NCBI RefSeq assembly: GCF_001625215.2
Contig: NC_030385.2
Coordinates: forward strand, 35,055,598 to 35,119,597
From: Daucus carota subsp. sativus
Taxonomy: Eukaryota; Streptophyta; Magnoliopsida; Apiales; Apiaceae
Reading direction: 5' to 3'
DNA length: 64,000 nucleotides
Shown here piece by piece: positions 12,384 through 23,895 of the stretch (position 1 is the first letter of the stretch; each line of letters starts with the position of its first letter). The notes beneath the pieces were generated by a model. It saw nothing but the letters and a program-made list of their open reading frames with translations, had not been told where the DNA came from and searched no databases. A program made the translations under genes and the position numbers.

Positions 12384-15300
12384 TTATTCAAAAAGATATG
12401 GATACTTTGTGCGAACAGACTCCTCGGTCTCCCACGTAGCTTCTCGAACCTCATGGTTCTTCCAAAGAACCTTAACAAAAGGAATCGTGTTTTTACGCAA
12501 GACTCTCTCCTCTCTCGCCAATATAGCCTCGGCCTCTTCTTCACAAGACAAGTCCTCTCGAAATGCGTCCAAAGGATACTGAACAATATGATGTGGATGA
12601 TAAACATATTTTCTCAAAAGTGATGCGTGGAATACATTATGAATCCGTGATAACTGTGGTGGCAATGCAACTCTATACGCCACTGTTCCGACTCTCTCAA
12701 GAATCTCGAAAGATCCAATATACCTCGGACTCAATTTACCCTTTTGACCGAACCGCTGAATGCCCTTCGAAGGAGATACTTTTAGAAAAACGTTGTCACC
12801 AACTTTAAACTCATATTCTCGTCGACCTTTATCTGCATAACTCTTTTGTCTTGACCGGGCCTGTCTCAGCCTCTCTCGAGCTACCTCTACCTTATCAGTA
12901 GTGACCTGAACCAGATCGGGACCCTCCAAAAGTTTCTCACCCACTTCATTCCAACAAGTTGGTATCCTACACTTGCGCCCATAAAGTGCCTCAAAAGGAG
13001 CCATACCAATACTCGCCTGCCAACTGTTGTTGTAAGCAAATTCCACCAACGGCAAATACTCATCCCAATTTCCCGACCAATCTAACGCACATGCTCGTAA
13101 CATATCCTCCAAAGTCTGAATCGTCCGCTCTGACTGTCCATCTGTCTGTTGATGAAAAGCTGTACTGTAGTTTAGTTTGGTACCCCATGCTTTCTGAAAT
13201 CCTTGCCAAAATTTTGAAGTGAATCTAGGGTCTCTATCGGAAACAATAGAAACTGGAATCCCATGAAGTCTCACAATTTCATTCCTGTACGCTAGTGCTA
13301 AACCCTCCAAGCTCGTACTACCACGAATAGCCAAAAAGTGTGCTGACTTAGTAAGCCTGTCCACGATCACCCATATTGCATCATTCTTCCTCAAAGTCCT
13401 CGGCAATCCAATCACAAAATCCATACACATGTGCTCCCACTTCCAAGTAGGCATTTCCAAAGGCTGTAACAATCCACTAGGTCTCTGATGCTCTATCTTC
13501 ACTTGCTGACAAGTCAAACACTTCGAAACAAACTCGGCTATATCACGCTTCATACCAATCCACCAAAAATGTTCTTTTAAGTCATGATACATCTTTGTTC
13601 CACCTGGATGAATTGAAAATGGTGACCGATGAGCTTCCTCCATCACTTCCTCCCTAAGTTCCTTGTTATCGGGCACACATAATCGGTTACCCATCCAAAC
13701 AATACCCTGATCATCAATGCGAAGTTCGGGTTGCTTTCCAGCTTCCATGCTCTGTATAAGGTACCACAACTCTCCATCACCATCCTGAGCTGCCTTAATC
13801 CTCGAGATAAGACTAGGCTCCACGTGCATACTTGCCACCATACCAACAACATCATGATGATAAAACTCCAAGCCAAACTTCTCAATCTCGCGTTGAAGAG
13901 GTCTCTGTTGTGTCATCAATGCTGCCAAATTCCCAAAGTTCTTCCGACTCAAGGCATCTGCTACCTTATTAGCTTTCCCTGGATGATACTGAATACTCAC
14001 ATCATAATCCTTCAATAGCTCAATCCATCGCCTCTGCCTCATGTTAAGCTCCCTCTGGGTAAAAATATACTTCAGACTTTTGTGATCAGTAAATATCTCA
14101 CATTTATCGCCATACAAATAGTGTCGCCAAATCTTTAGTGCAAAAATCACGGCCGCAAGCTCCAAATCGTGTGTCGGGTAGTTCACCTCATACGGTTTTA
14201 GTTGCCTTGAAGCGTAGGCGATCACCTTCCCATGCTGCATCAGTACACATCCAAGTCCCTTCTTTGAAGCATCACTGTAAATCACATAACCATCCATTCC
14301 AGATGGTAGAGTCAACACTGGAGATGTCACAAGTCTCTTCTTCAATTCCTGAAAACTAGCCTTACATTCGTCAGTCCATATAAATTTGTTGCTTTTCCGA
14401 GTCAACTGCGTCAATGGCATAGCAATGGTCGAGAAACCCTCAACAAAACGTCAATAATAGCCAGCAAGTCCAAGAAAACTCCTCACCTCCGTCACAGTGC
14501 TAGGTCTTGGCCAGTTTGTAATAGCCTCAACCTTTCCAGGGTCCACCTTGATTCCATCTGCTGATACGATATGTCCCAAAAAGGCAACCTGATCGAGCCA
14601 AAATTCACACTTCTTGTACTTTGCATACAACTTGTGCTCCCGTAACGTTTCCAATACCACTCTAAGATGCTCTTCATGTTCTTCTTTAGTCTTCGAGTAC
14701 ACCAAGATGTCATCAATAAACACGATCACAAATTTATCTAGGAAATCTTTGAATACCCTGTTCATCAAGTCCATAAAAACTGCTGGTGCGTTGGTCAACC
14801 CGAAAGACATTACCAAGAACTCGTAGTGCCCATACCGAGTCCTAAATGCTGTCTTAGGGATATCACTTGCCTTCACTCTCAACTGATGGTAGCCTGAACG
14901 AAGATCAATCTTTGAGAAATATTTTGCCCCCTGTAGCTGGTCAAATAAATCATCAATCCTGGGTAGTGGGTACCTATTCTTCACAGTAATTCGATTCAAC
15001 TCCCGATAGTCAATGCAAAGCCTCATCGAACCATCCTTCTTCTTCACAAATAATACTGGCGCTCCCCATGGTGAAACACTAGGTCTGATGAAGCCTTTAT
15101 CAAGTAGTTCCTGCAGTTGTTCCTTTAACTCTTGTAGTTCAAGCGGAGCCATTCTATACGGAGCCTTGGAAATTGGTTGTGCACCGGGTATCAAATCAAT
15201 AGAAAATTCCACCTCTCTATGTGGTGGTAATCCATCCAAATCCTCTGGAAATACATCAGGAAACTCACGAGCCACACTGACGTCATCAAGTTTAGTCTGC

Positions 15301-16838
15301 TCTATAGAAGAATCAACCATATGAGCCAAGTATCCCTCACAACCATGTGCAATCATCTTCCGTGCCTTAATGGCTGAAATAAATTTTCCCAGAGAAGCAA
15401 GCTTAGAACCTTGGAACTCAAACTCGGGTGAATTTGGATTCCCGAAAATTATCTTCTTTCGCTGACAATCGATAGTAGCCTTATGTTGTTCCAACCAATC
15501 CATCCCCAAAATAACATCAAAGTCTCGCATCGGAATAGGTAAGAGATCGACAGATAATTCCCTATCTTCAATTCTAACCACACACTCAAGATATTGAACA
15601 TTCACAGACATATTTAACCCCATAGGGTTAGCAACAGAAAATTCAGACAACAATGTAGTAGGTGCAATGCATAGATGTTTGACGTAAGATGTAGAAACAA
15701 ATGAATGTGTAGCACCAGTGTCAAATAAGACTGTAGCATCACAATTACCAATCGAAAGTGTTCCTGTAATGGTACCTGAAGAGTTAGCCGCATCCTTTGC
15801 AGTGAGAGAAAACACGCGTCCAGAATTTTTCTGCTCATTCTTCCCATTATTATTATTCTGGTCCCCAGACTTCTTTAATGGTGCCTTGCAGTCCTTGATA
15901 GTATGGCCTTGACGGCCACAATTGAAACATGCTCTAGAAATCCAGTGACAAACACCACTGTGCATTTTCCCACAGTGTGCACAAGCAGACCTTCCTCCAT
16001 TCTGACCAGTTTGACCGCCTGACTGACTCCCAGATTGACTGCCTGACCTGTTTTGCTGATTCCCCTGATTCTCATTTTTCTGCTGAAAACTGCGGGTGTT
16101 GTACCTTTGATTGTTCTGTCTAAATCCGCCCGAAGATCCACCATTATTCTGGAATTTGGGCGGATCATCATCCCTCTTCCTCTTCTGACCCTGCATGTCC
16201 TTTTGTTTACGAAAATCAGCCTGATGAAGCTCCTGGTCCCTGGCACTATCAACTAAGCTGTCCATAGTGGTGTAGCGGTTAGCAATAATATGATTCCGGA
16301 TTGAAGTCTTTAGAGCCCACTTGAACTTCATAATTTTATCAGCGTCGTTCCCAGCAATAGACCGAGCATAATTGGCAAACCTCTGAAATCGAATCTGAAA
16401 ATCTGCCACAGACTTATCCTCCTTCTGAGCAATATTCTGGTACTCACGAGCATACTCCTCACGAACACTAGCAGGAAAATATCTCTGATCAAATTGTGCC
16501 TTGAACACATTCCAGGTGAGAGTGTCCTCATAGCCAGCTGCATGAGAAGCAACCATTGACTTCCACCAAGTACTAGCATCCCCTTCAAGACGGTAGATAC
16601 CAAAACGAGCTTTCTCCACCTCAGAACAATTTAGGACCCGAAATATTTTCTCCATGTGATCAATCCAAGCCTCAGCATCCATAGGGTGTTTAGCTTCCTT
16701 AAAAACATTGGGCCGCTGATTCATAAAACGGTCAAACATAGTCTGGCCTTCTTGATTGGGCACATTACCAGGAGGATTCTGCCTTTGCTGATTAGCTACC
16801 TCCCTAACCATGTCCAAGAAAGTTTCCCTGTCCATCAC
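12384..16838 (-). mobile_element. gag-pol coding region of the gypsy element
   Basis: Domains in element order, with approximate positions: gag with the WWKSM motif (16.8-16.1 kb); a CCHC zinc knuckle reading [14 protein letters not shown] (15.93-15.89 kb); an aspartic protease with LFDTGATHS (about 15.72 kb); a reverse transcriptase with [19 protein letters not shown] (about 15.0 kb) and FIDDILVY (about 14.7 kb); RNase H with [10 protein letters not shown] (about 14.3 kb); an integrase with an HHCC finger (about 13.6 kb) and the DDE core, including [12 protein letters not shown] (about 13.2 kb); and a chromodomain ending KYPYLFE (12.5-12.4 kb). The order with integrase last is Ty3/gypsy. The region is almost fully open, with about one break. 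Confidence 0.9.
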
Positions 16839-16907
16839 AATCTATTGTCCCCCTGCATTATTTCTCAAGGTATCTCTTCTAGGCGGCATCCTGCAACATT
16901 TATTATG

Positions 16908-17153
16908 AGAACACATATATAGTGAATATTATCGAGTAAATATTGCAGTTATATCAAAATCTTACTTCTACCCATACGAAGTCAACCTAGAACTCACAGG
17001 TCAAATGCCCTAAGGCTAGTCTACAGAATCAGAACACATATATAGTGAATATTATCGAGTAAATATTGCAGTTATATCAAAATCTTACTTCTACCCATAC
17101 GAAGTCAACCTAGAACTCACAGGTCAAATGCCCTAAGGCTAGTCTACAGAATC
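16908..17153. repeat. Two tandem copies of a 123-bp unit in the gypsy leader
   Basis: The sequence beginning AGAACACATATATAGTG at 16908 is repeated at 17031 with almost no change. The pair lies between gag and the primer-binding site, in the leader that would hold the packaging signal. Confidence 0.9.
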
Positions 17154-17157
17154 ATAA

Positions 17158-17173
17158 CCTCGCTCTGATGCCA
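17158..17173 (-). other. Primer-binding site, initiator-Met tRNA type
   Basis: The minus strand reads TGGCATCAGAGCGAGG, three bases inside the 234-bp LTR. It closely matches the plant initiator-Met tRNA primer site (TGGTATCAGAGC...), which is usual for plant LTR elements. Confidence 0.75.
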
Positions 17174-17176
17174 AAA

Positions 17177-17410
17177 TGTAACAACCCGGGTCAAATCCCG
17201 AGTCTTTTTCAGAAATCGGGTCAAGTCCCGAATTCCGAATTCGAATATAAACCCAAATAAACTGGCCCAACTGCAACAACTTGGGTAATCTACAAGCCCA
17301 CCACAGGCCCGCAAAAGATCATGATTTGTTGGTGCAATTAGTAGTAGTAGTTATGCTTATAAACTGAACTAAAGTCTCCACACTTCTCGATATGGGACTG
17401 GGGTGTTACA
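17177..17410 (-). repeat. Short 5' LTR-like end of the gypsy element
   Basis: A 234-bp unit bounded by TGTAACA and TGTTACA and lying flush with the primer-binding site. It is much shorter than the opposite end and shares only the terminal bases with it. It contains GGGTCAAATCCCGAG and GGGTCAAGTCCCGAA, a short internal near-repeat. Confidence 0.7.
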
Positions 17411-17414
17411 ATGG

Positions 17415-17536
17415 ATATATACCCTTGAGTGATCTAGTAACTTAGAATTTAGATATATACCCTTGAGTGATCTAGTAACTTAGAATTTAGATATATACCC
17501 TTGAGTGATCTAGTAACTTGGAATTTAGATATGTAC
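17415..17536. repeat. 38-bp tandem repeat, about three copies
   Basis: The motif ATATATACCCTTGAGTGATC starts at 17415, 17453 and 17491, and a decayed fourth start lies at 17529. A single diverged relative lies near 8145. It belongs to the duplicated F-box 3' flank, next to the retroelement's target site. Confidence 0.9.
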
Positions 17537-18624
17537 ATTCATTGTACTAATATGATCAATAATCTTGCTGTGACAAATTAGGTCCACCGTCTGTGATCTG
17601 TTAATTACATTAGTTACTGGACTTTTGACTGTTTTTGTACTTATTGCATGACTTTATGTTCACATTTTCTACAGTCTACAGTATTCTGGCAAAATTATGT
17701 TACAGGACTAAGTTATCTTTAATTAAATTTCTTATATAGCATTGATTGTTGTTCAAGAACTTGTGAAGGCCAATTATTTTTTAATGTATCAAGCCAATCA
17801 ATTATGCATAGAAGCTAAATAATTTTGTTGACAGTTATTATCTGCATAAGCATCCACAGTCAACAAGATATGTGTAATAATCACACGATCTATGTTTTGG
17901 TGCATCTTACTAACCTTGACATGAACACTTATCAAGTTGTCTTTGTGTCTTTACAATCCATCCTGTGCTGATTTAAATAAAAACGAAGATAATACAGTGA
18001 CTAGTACTCCTTTAATTAAATTGATAGATAACAGGCCATACATGTTGAATATTGATTACTTCATTATATTGCCCTATTTGTAAATTTTATTTTCCACATG
18101 CTGATGGAGAAAGAAACTCATGAAGTATAACAGAAAGTCTGAATGCATTATTTACATACAGACCCTGTTTTTTGTCTACTTGTTCGGTGAAACATGATCT
18201 GGTATTCATGTAGTTCATGTTATTAAACTAAGTTGGCAGTCTTTGTCCTCAACCAGCTATTATCATTAGTGGGAGAAATAACAGAAAAATCCTTCCTTTT
18301 ATGTTATATTGTGTTCTTACTGTATTTGGAAGTTCCAGTACAAACCTTAATTTGTTTCCACTGCATAGTATTTACAAGGCAACTCTACTATCCTGTTATT
18401 TACAACTTGGAGATGCTTCTAGTTCCCCTTTTATCTTTCATTAGTTATTATAATATTAATATAATGGAAGGCTGTAAGCTGGGGTTTAAACACAATGACA
18501 CCAAACCTGTTTATTTACATTATGATTAGATTTTTTACCATTTGGCTTAATCAATTTTCTAGTCACATAACTCTAGCTGCAATGTTTGAAGATCTTGCTT
18601 TGATGTCCATCTATTTTTTTGCAG

Positions 18625-18960
18625 GAAAATACATTGACCAGAAGCTAAACTGCAGCATGTCAACTGAGTGTCATTAGTAGCAGAACTGTTGCAATTTTTT
18701 GTTTGTTGTATGCTTCACCAATAGCCTATTAGCAAAGTATATTCAAGGCATTTGAAATACTTGCCATTGTCTTGGATGGATTTGTTGCTTATTACCAATC
18801 TACCATCTGTGGATGGTTGGGGTTTGTGTGATGATAGACAAGTAAAAGTTTTTTGTATGAAAGGGATATTTTGTTTACATGGATTGTTAACGACTTGTTG
18901 CTGATCACTGTTAATTCTTACCATGGCTGGCTTATAGCATTTGTTACTTTATATTATACT
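18625..18960 (+). other. Probable 3'UTR exon of the second F-box gene
   Basis: The sequence after the acceptor at 18624 (GAAAATACATTGACCAGAAG) resembles that after the acceptor at 2957 (GATACCATACTTGACCAAAAG), and similarity continues to a TGGATGGATTTGTTGC-like block. It holds no open frame of note. Confidence 0.4.
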
Positions 18961-20420
18961 AGCTTATAGCCCGTGCAAGGCACGGAAACTTTTTAATTAT
19001 TTATAAATTTTTAAATATATTTTAGATGGCTTAAAAAAATTTAATTTATAGATGATAAATTAAAATTGTATGTATCATGCCAAAATATTAAATTTTTTCT
19101 ATCAAATTTTAAATTGTTTTAAGTGAAATATGTGACGCCAACTCCTATTAGATAAAAATAATTTTGTGACGGCGCGATTTATATGATTCTACAAATAAAA
19201 TTGGTAGAAAATATTTATTTTCGATTAAAAAAACATAAACACGTGAAATATAGAATTTGTTTTGGATTCAGAAAAGAAATTATAAACATGCAAGTAGATA
19301 TCAGTTGTCTTATGGAACGGAAGTTAATTTTGTTCTAATCAAACGGTGCTTATTTGTTCAATATACGATCCGATGGATAAAAATAATTTTGTAACATTGC
19401 GATTTATACGATTCTACAATTAACTACAAATATTTGTATTGGATTAAAAGAAAACCAAAAACACATGAAAGATAGAATTTGTTTTGGATTCAGAAAAAGA
19501 ATTATAAACATGCAAGTAGATGTCAGTTTCCTTATAGAACATAATTTAATTTTGTTCTAATCTAACGGTGCTTATTTGTTCAATATACGATCCAACGGAT
19601 GATAAGCTTTGGGACTATAGGACCATGCGACCAAATTATCTCCCTTACGCTTATTATATATAAGTATATAATAGTAAACTAATATTATTGTGAGAACAAA
19701 ATCATGATATATGTAGCCCGTGTTAATTGTAGAAGATCTGTTTTTTTGTTAGAATATATAAAAAAGATGATGTGTTTTAGTTAAAAAGGTAATTACTATG
19801 TTTTTCGATGATATTTTAGATAATGGAGTTTTTTTAGTTAGAAAATATAAAAAAAGATAACATATTTTAGTTAAAAAGAATAATTGGTATATAGATAGCC
19901 CGTATTTTGACCCAATTACCGACTGACCAAACTTTCAATGTTTCGACTTTAATAGTATAGTATAGATAGTATAGATGCCTATGTATTTTTTAAGGTTTGA
20001 CTTTAGTTTTTGATATAGTCAAATAGGTCTTATATTTGTTTTATGTTTTGATCTTATATTTGTTTTATGTATTGATTTGTTTATATTTTGTTTGAAACCC
20101 GCTAATTATAAAAGTCCGTATAAAAGCCCGCGTACCGACCGATCAAAATTTTAATGTTTCGGCTTTGATAGTGTAGTATTTTTTAAGGTTTGACTTTGGT
20201 TTTGGTATAGCTAAATAGGTTTTATATTTGTTTTATGTTTTGATCGTAGATTTGTTTTATGTTTTGATTTGTTTATATTTTGTTTGAAGCCCACTAATTT
20301 TGTTTGAAGCCCGTTAAGTATAAAAGTCCGTATAAAAGCCCGCGTACCGACCGACCAAACTTTTAATGTTTCGGCTTTAATAGTATAGTATAGATATATT
20401 TTAATTGTTAATATTATTGT
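18961..20420. repeat. Dispersed-repeat region with GCCCGTGC motifs
   Basis: It starts with the palindromic block TAGCCCGTGCAAGGCACGG and holds repeated blocks reading TAAAAGCCCGCGTACCGACC (near 20125 and 20333), each followed by ATGTTTCGGCTTT and a TAGTATAGTATAGAT-like end. The GCCCGTGC...GCACGG motif is common in plant non-coding repeats. I cannot assign the element to a superfamily. No gene is present. Confidence 0.5.
19151..19600. repeat. 225-bp unit in two tandem copies
   Basis: GATAAAAATAATTTTGTGAC at 19151 recurs at 19376 with TAACATTGCG variation. Both copies carry GAATTTGTTTTGGATTCAG and CGGTGCTTATTTGTTCAAT in the same order. Divergence of several percent suggests an older duplication. 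Confidence 0.8.
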
Positions 20421-20541
20421 GGAGATAAAATTGTATTAGAATAATGTGTGTTTTAATTAAAATTGATTTTTAAATAATTATAATTGTGTTTTGATTTTTG
20501 CAAAACATCGTTCTATTTTATTTAAAACATAAATAGGAGAC

Positions 20542-21372
20542 ACTCTATCTATAGATAAAATATCGCTCTCTCTCCCAGCCGCCTCTCCTCTCTTCCTCTT
20601 CTACTAAGGTTTGTCTTTTTTCAAGTAAATCGAGGGGCTTCCACTGGTTTTCTCCGGTGGAAAGCCCCAACCCCTTTATTATCTATTTTTACTCTCGTTA
20701 ATTTCTTTTCAATAAAACCCAATCTTTTGGGTATTTGTGTGTCTCTCCTCTTGGAGTGTGTGGTTGTGTCTCTCCTTTTGGAGTGTTTGTTATGTCTTTG
20801 TTTAGTCATGATTGGGTTGATTTCGTGTTGGATCAGTTGAAAACGATTTTATTGATATTTTTGGTGATCTATAAAAACTGTATCGAATCTGAGACGGTGG
20901 TGATTATTGCAAGAGCTCACCTTTCACAATCAAAGATTGTTCATCATTTACGAGTTTACACTTTCGGCATGTCTATAGCTGGTATCCGGCATGTAGATAG
21001 CTGGGGTGCCTTCGGCAAGTCTATAGCTGGTATCCGGCATGTACATAGCTGTGGTGCCACTTCTCCAATCTCGATTTATGCGGTTGGTGTTTCTGAACAT
21101 TGGGCTATCAATAGTTTTTATGTGATATGGTCAATTGCGATGTTACTGTTTCCAGAGATTTTGGTGCAATTTGGATCGCTTGGGATGTCTTTGATTTCGT
21201 TCTTAGCTTCAAGAATTATTGAATTCTATCTGTTAAACGATCAGGAAACAAATCATCTAATTGTTTTTAGCATGCTATTTGTTTTACCACCTGGTTGTAT
21301 CGACAGTTGGGGGCTTGTCCCGACTGTATTATATTCGAGTTAATGAAATCTTCTTGCATTTGTCAAAAAAAA
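20542..21372 (+). mobile_element. Poly(A)-tailed retroposon of about 830 bp
   Basis: The insert begins with a CT-rich leader, ends TTGTC followed by a run of A, and is flanked by a target duplication with core CATAAATAGGAGAC (20528-20541 and 21377-21390; up to 18 bp counting shared A). The related flank near 27770 has no insert, which confirms the empty site. This is the signature of LINE-driven reverse transcription. The body holds a 202-codon open frame (20735-21343) without a recognised domain, and an internal near-duplication of about 53 bp around the motif CTATAGCTGGTATCCGGCAT. It could be a processed copy of a host transcript or a non-autonomous LINE-type element. Confidence 0.8.
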
Positions 21373-21548
21373 AAAACATAAATAGGAGACTGTATTTTAT
21401 TTACAAAACCTACTTGTATTCGATTTAGAAATCAAAAATATAATTTATTTACCAAACATGTTACCCTCCATAGATTTGTATATAAGGGATATAATGCGTG
21501 CAAAAACCTAAAGACAAATCGTTAATCTGTTCCACCTGTTCTACGTCT

Positions 21549-22670
21549 ATGGCCAACAATTTCGACGGCGATATACCTGAAGACATAGTTAGAGAAATAC
21601 TTTTGCGGCTTCCCGTGAAACTATTGTTACAATACACGTCGGTTTGCAAGACATGGCTATCCATAATAACAAGCCCGGATTTCATAAGCTCTCATACTCA
21701 CCGTGCCTTGATGGTCTCCCGGATAGATCCCACACTACTCGCTATTAGAGTTAATGAACTAATACTATTCTCTCGGGCTCGGGATGGACTAACTAGTAAT
21801 AATAATCATTCAAATAATCTCCTTGTCATGCCTCGTCTTTTTGGCATCAAACCTTTTGTTATAAATTCTTGTAATGGCATCATCTGTGTTGCTAATTTGG
21901 TTAACCATAATGATTTATTCTACCTATGGAATCCAGCGATCAGGAAGTGTAGGAAACTTCCTGATCCTCCTAGGCGGCGCAGTTATAGATATATAATAGG
22001 GTTTGGTTATGATTCTATCTCAGCCGACTACAAGGTAGTTAGGTGCGAGTATGATTATTCAAGGTACTTTAAAGCCCGAAAAGTGCATGTGTACTCCACG
22101 AATGCTGATTGTTGGAGAGAAATTAGGCCTACTATACCTCTAGAGTATAGCAGTTGGATACCTCTAGAGTATCGCGGTTGGAGATCAAAAAGGGCTGATA
22201 TTGTTGTGAACGGGGTAGTGTATTTTGATAACTTTGATGAGCTTATATCATTTGACCTGCACAAAGAGATTTTTGGACGAATTCCACTTCCTAGCTCTCA
22301 TCGACTACAGCTGTCAAAAGTCTTGGATTTTGAAGGCGCGGTAGCTATGGTATTTGGATATATTGGTGATGAAGTGGGAGCTCATCTATGGACATTGGAT
22401 GATGTTTCTGGCCGAGTAACTTGGACCAAAATATTTAGCATCGATGCTGATCCGGACTCATATTTATGGCTAAAATGTTATTTGGGCGGGGGACAATTTT
22501 GTGGAAGAATTACAAACAAAAAAACTGATGATGTGTATAACATCTTGTATAACTATGAGAAGAAAAAGACTAAACTCTACAGAAATGATCTAGATGACTC
22601 CACTGTTTTAACAGGTATGATACACACAGAGACACTTGTTTCTCTTGGAGGTTTTGAACAAGTGGAGTGA
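21549..22670 (+). CDS. F-box protein, FBA type (array copy A)
   Basis: Predicted SCF substrate receptor, 373 residues from the Met at 21549 (MANNFDGDIPEDIV), in one exon. The in-frame Met at 21498 is less likely because copies B, C and E start at MANNFDG. The F-box lies at residues 8-50 (REILLRLPVKLLLQY, CKTWLS). FBA motifs are NGIICV, LWNPAIRKCRKLP, GFGYDSISADYKVVR, YSTNADCWREI and LWTLDDVSGRVTW. It is unique in carrying an in-frame 24-bp tandem duplication (22134-22157 and 22158-22181) that doubles a PLEY-type segment in the FBA region. The 3' flank lacks the GTAAC donor of the two older genes; the equivalent site reads GACAAC. Confidence 0.92.
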   Translation: MANNFDGDIPEDIVREILLRLPVKLLLQYTSVCKTWLSIITSPDFISSHTHRALMVSRIDPTLLAIRVNELILFSRARDGLTSNNNHSNNLLVMPRLFGIKPFVINSCNGIICVANLVNHNDLFYLWNPAIRKCRKLPDPPRRRSYRYIIGFGYDSISADYKVVRCEYDYSRYFKARKVHVYSTNADCWREIRPTIPLEYSSWIPLEYRGWRSKRADIVVNGVVYFDNFDELISFDLHKEIFGRIPLPSSHRLQLSKVLDFEGAVAMVFGYIGDEVGAHLWTLDDVSGRVTWTKIFSIDADPDSYLWLKCYLGGGQFCGRITNKKTDDVYNILYNYEKKKTKLYRNDLDDSTVLTGMIHTETLVSLGGFEQVE

Positions 22671-23030
22671 AATGCCAACTAGAGACAACTTACCATCACT
22701 CTTATATCTTTTTCTTTATTGCTCTCGAATTGTACTTGTTACTCACTATGTAGCTATTTTTCATTTTCTAGTTCCTGAATTATGCTTTCCAGTTTGATTA
22801 ATCTGTCCTGTGGTATTTGATTAATATGTCCATTGATGTTTATTACTCTGTCCTTTGTTGATATTAATTAGTTGGATTAAACATATATATGTTTGTAATT
22901 AGTAAGTCTTGATTTAACTTGCTAGATAACAAGCATTGCAGTTTGTGTTAAAATTTAACAATAGTTTAACAGCTTAACATTCTTATGCAATTGCGTATTT
23001 CTTTGTCACTTCGTGGTCACTGCAAACCAA

Positions 23031-23640
23031 AATCTTTCCTAAAACTCCTCTGCTGTAAACTTAATTTGCTTTCTTCCTCCTGCTTGGTGGATGTTGCTGG
23101 TCATAGACTGCATTCCCAACCATGGCCAGGGGATGATCTAGCCAAGAACATTCATGTATTGTCCAAATCTGTTCTTCATTAGCCAACACTTGTACGGTCA
23201 TCACTCCCCTGTACAAGACGTGCATCTTCCTCCCTATAGTTACTGCATAGCCTCTGTGCAGGAGGTCGGGTATTTAAATCCACACATTAGTACATGGACA
23301 ATACATTTCTGCGTGCTTGACTGGAGTTTGTAGATCACTATCACTGAAACATGTGAAATTTTTACGAGCCAAAATCAAGGGCGCACAAAGCGTCCACCAT
23401 CTGGTGACATGCTCATACGACCACACCTGATTGGTTGCATTCTTTTCTTGTTAGCCTTCACTATAATCATCAGGATCATGCCATCGAAACATACATCTTT
23501 CCTGCCATTGACACAGCCCTAAAGTAGGAAAGACATCTACTTTGTGAAGGAAGAACAGGGTGGTGATCCACACACACACTATGCGGGACAATGGGCATTA
23601 TCAAGCTGCCACAATTTTAGGTACGAGGGACCACACACAT
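23031..23640 (-). pseudogene. F-box/kelch-repeat gene relic (unit A)
   Basis: The minus strand carries kelch-type text seen more fully in unit C: an ATNQVWSYE-like block, an AEMY block, a GGKMHVL-like block and IWTIHECSW followed by PLAMVGNAVYD. The frame is broken many times and no F-box remains. A dozen bases present in unit C are missing near 23250. It travels with the FBA-type gene in every unit of the array. Confidence 0.65.
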
Positions 23641-23895
23641 AAATGTTGGAAAATGTGGAGAGAAAACATTTGCAAGTTGTTTTGAGCCAAGATTTGAGTA
23701 GGCTTGTGTGTGTGTTTGCAACAAGTTACGGTTGGGATGCGTTATTTCTTGTGAGAGTTTGCCAAGGTTTATTAAAGTACTCAAAACGACTAAAAGATGG
23801 ATGTGTTGTGATGATCCAAATATCTTTATCTTTAGCTATGGAGATGGTCCAAGTATCTTAATCTTCTCAGTTTTCAGTTTTTAGTTTGAACAACT

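Larger units (their letters stand above)
8850..17410 (-). mobile_element. Ty3/gypsy chromovirus LTR retrotransposon, likely Tekay/Del-like
   Basis: The 8,561-bp element runs on the minus strand. It begins TGTAACACCCC, ends GGGGTGTTACA, and is flanked on both sides by the 5-bp target duplication ATGGA (8845-8849 and 17411-17415). The parts in element order are a short left-type LTR with a primer-binding site, gag-pol, a polypurine tract and a long terminal segment. A C-terminal chromodomain marks it as a chromovirus. The copy looks nearly whole, with about one break in the coding region. The perfect target duplication and mostly open frames suggest a fairly recent insertion. The usual LTR-divergence dating cannot be used because the two end repeats do not match each other. 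Confidence 0.9.
7802..18624 (+). other. Probable 3'UTR intron enlarged by a retroelement
   Basis: Donor CTAGAG|GTAACC at 7802 and acceptor TTTTTTTGCAG|GAAAAT at 18624 match the intron proposed after the first F-box gene (991 bp). Removing the 8.56-kb gypsy insertion leaves about 2.3 kb. If the gene still uses this intron, the transcript must splice across a whole retroelement. It may instead end early inside the intron. Confidence 0.35.

Noticed and set aside
15013-15324. Plus-strand open frames across 12.5-16.9 kb
   Set aside because: They are antisense shadows of the gypsy gag-pol region and have no domains.
20735-21343. 202-codon frame as a host gene
   Set aside because: It lies wholly within a poly(A) retroposon with target duplication and has no known domain, so it is not called as a gene.
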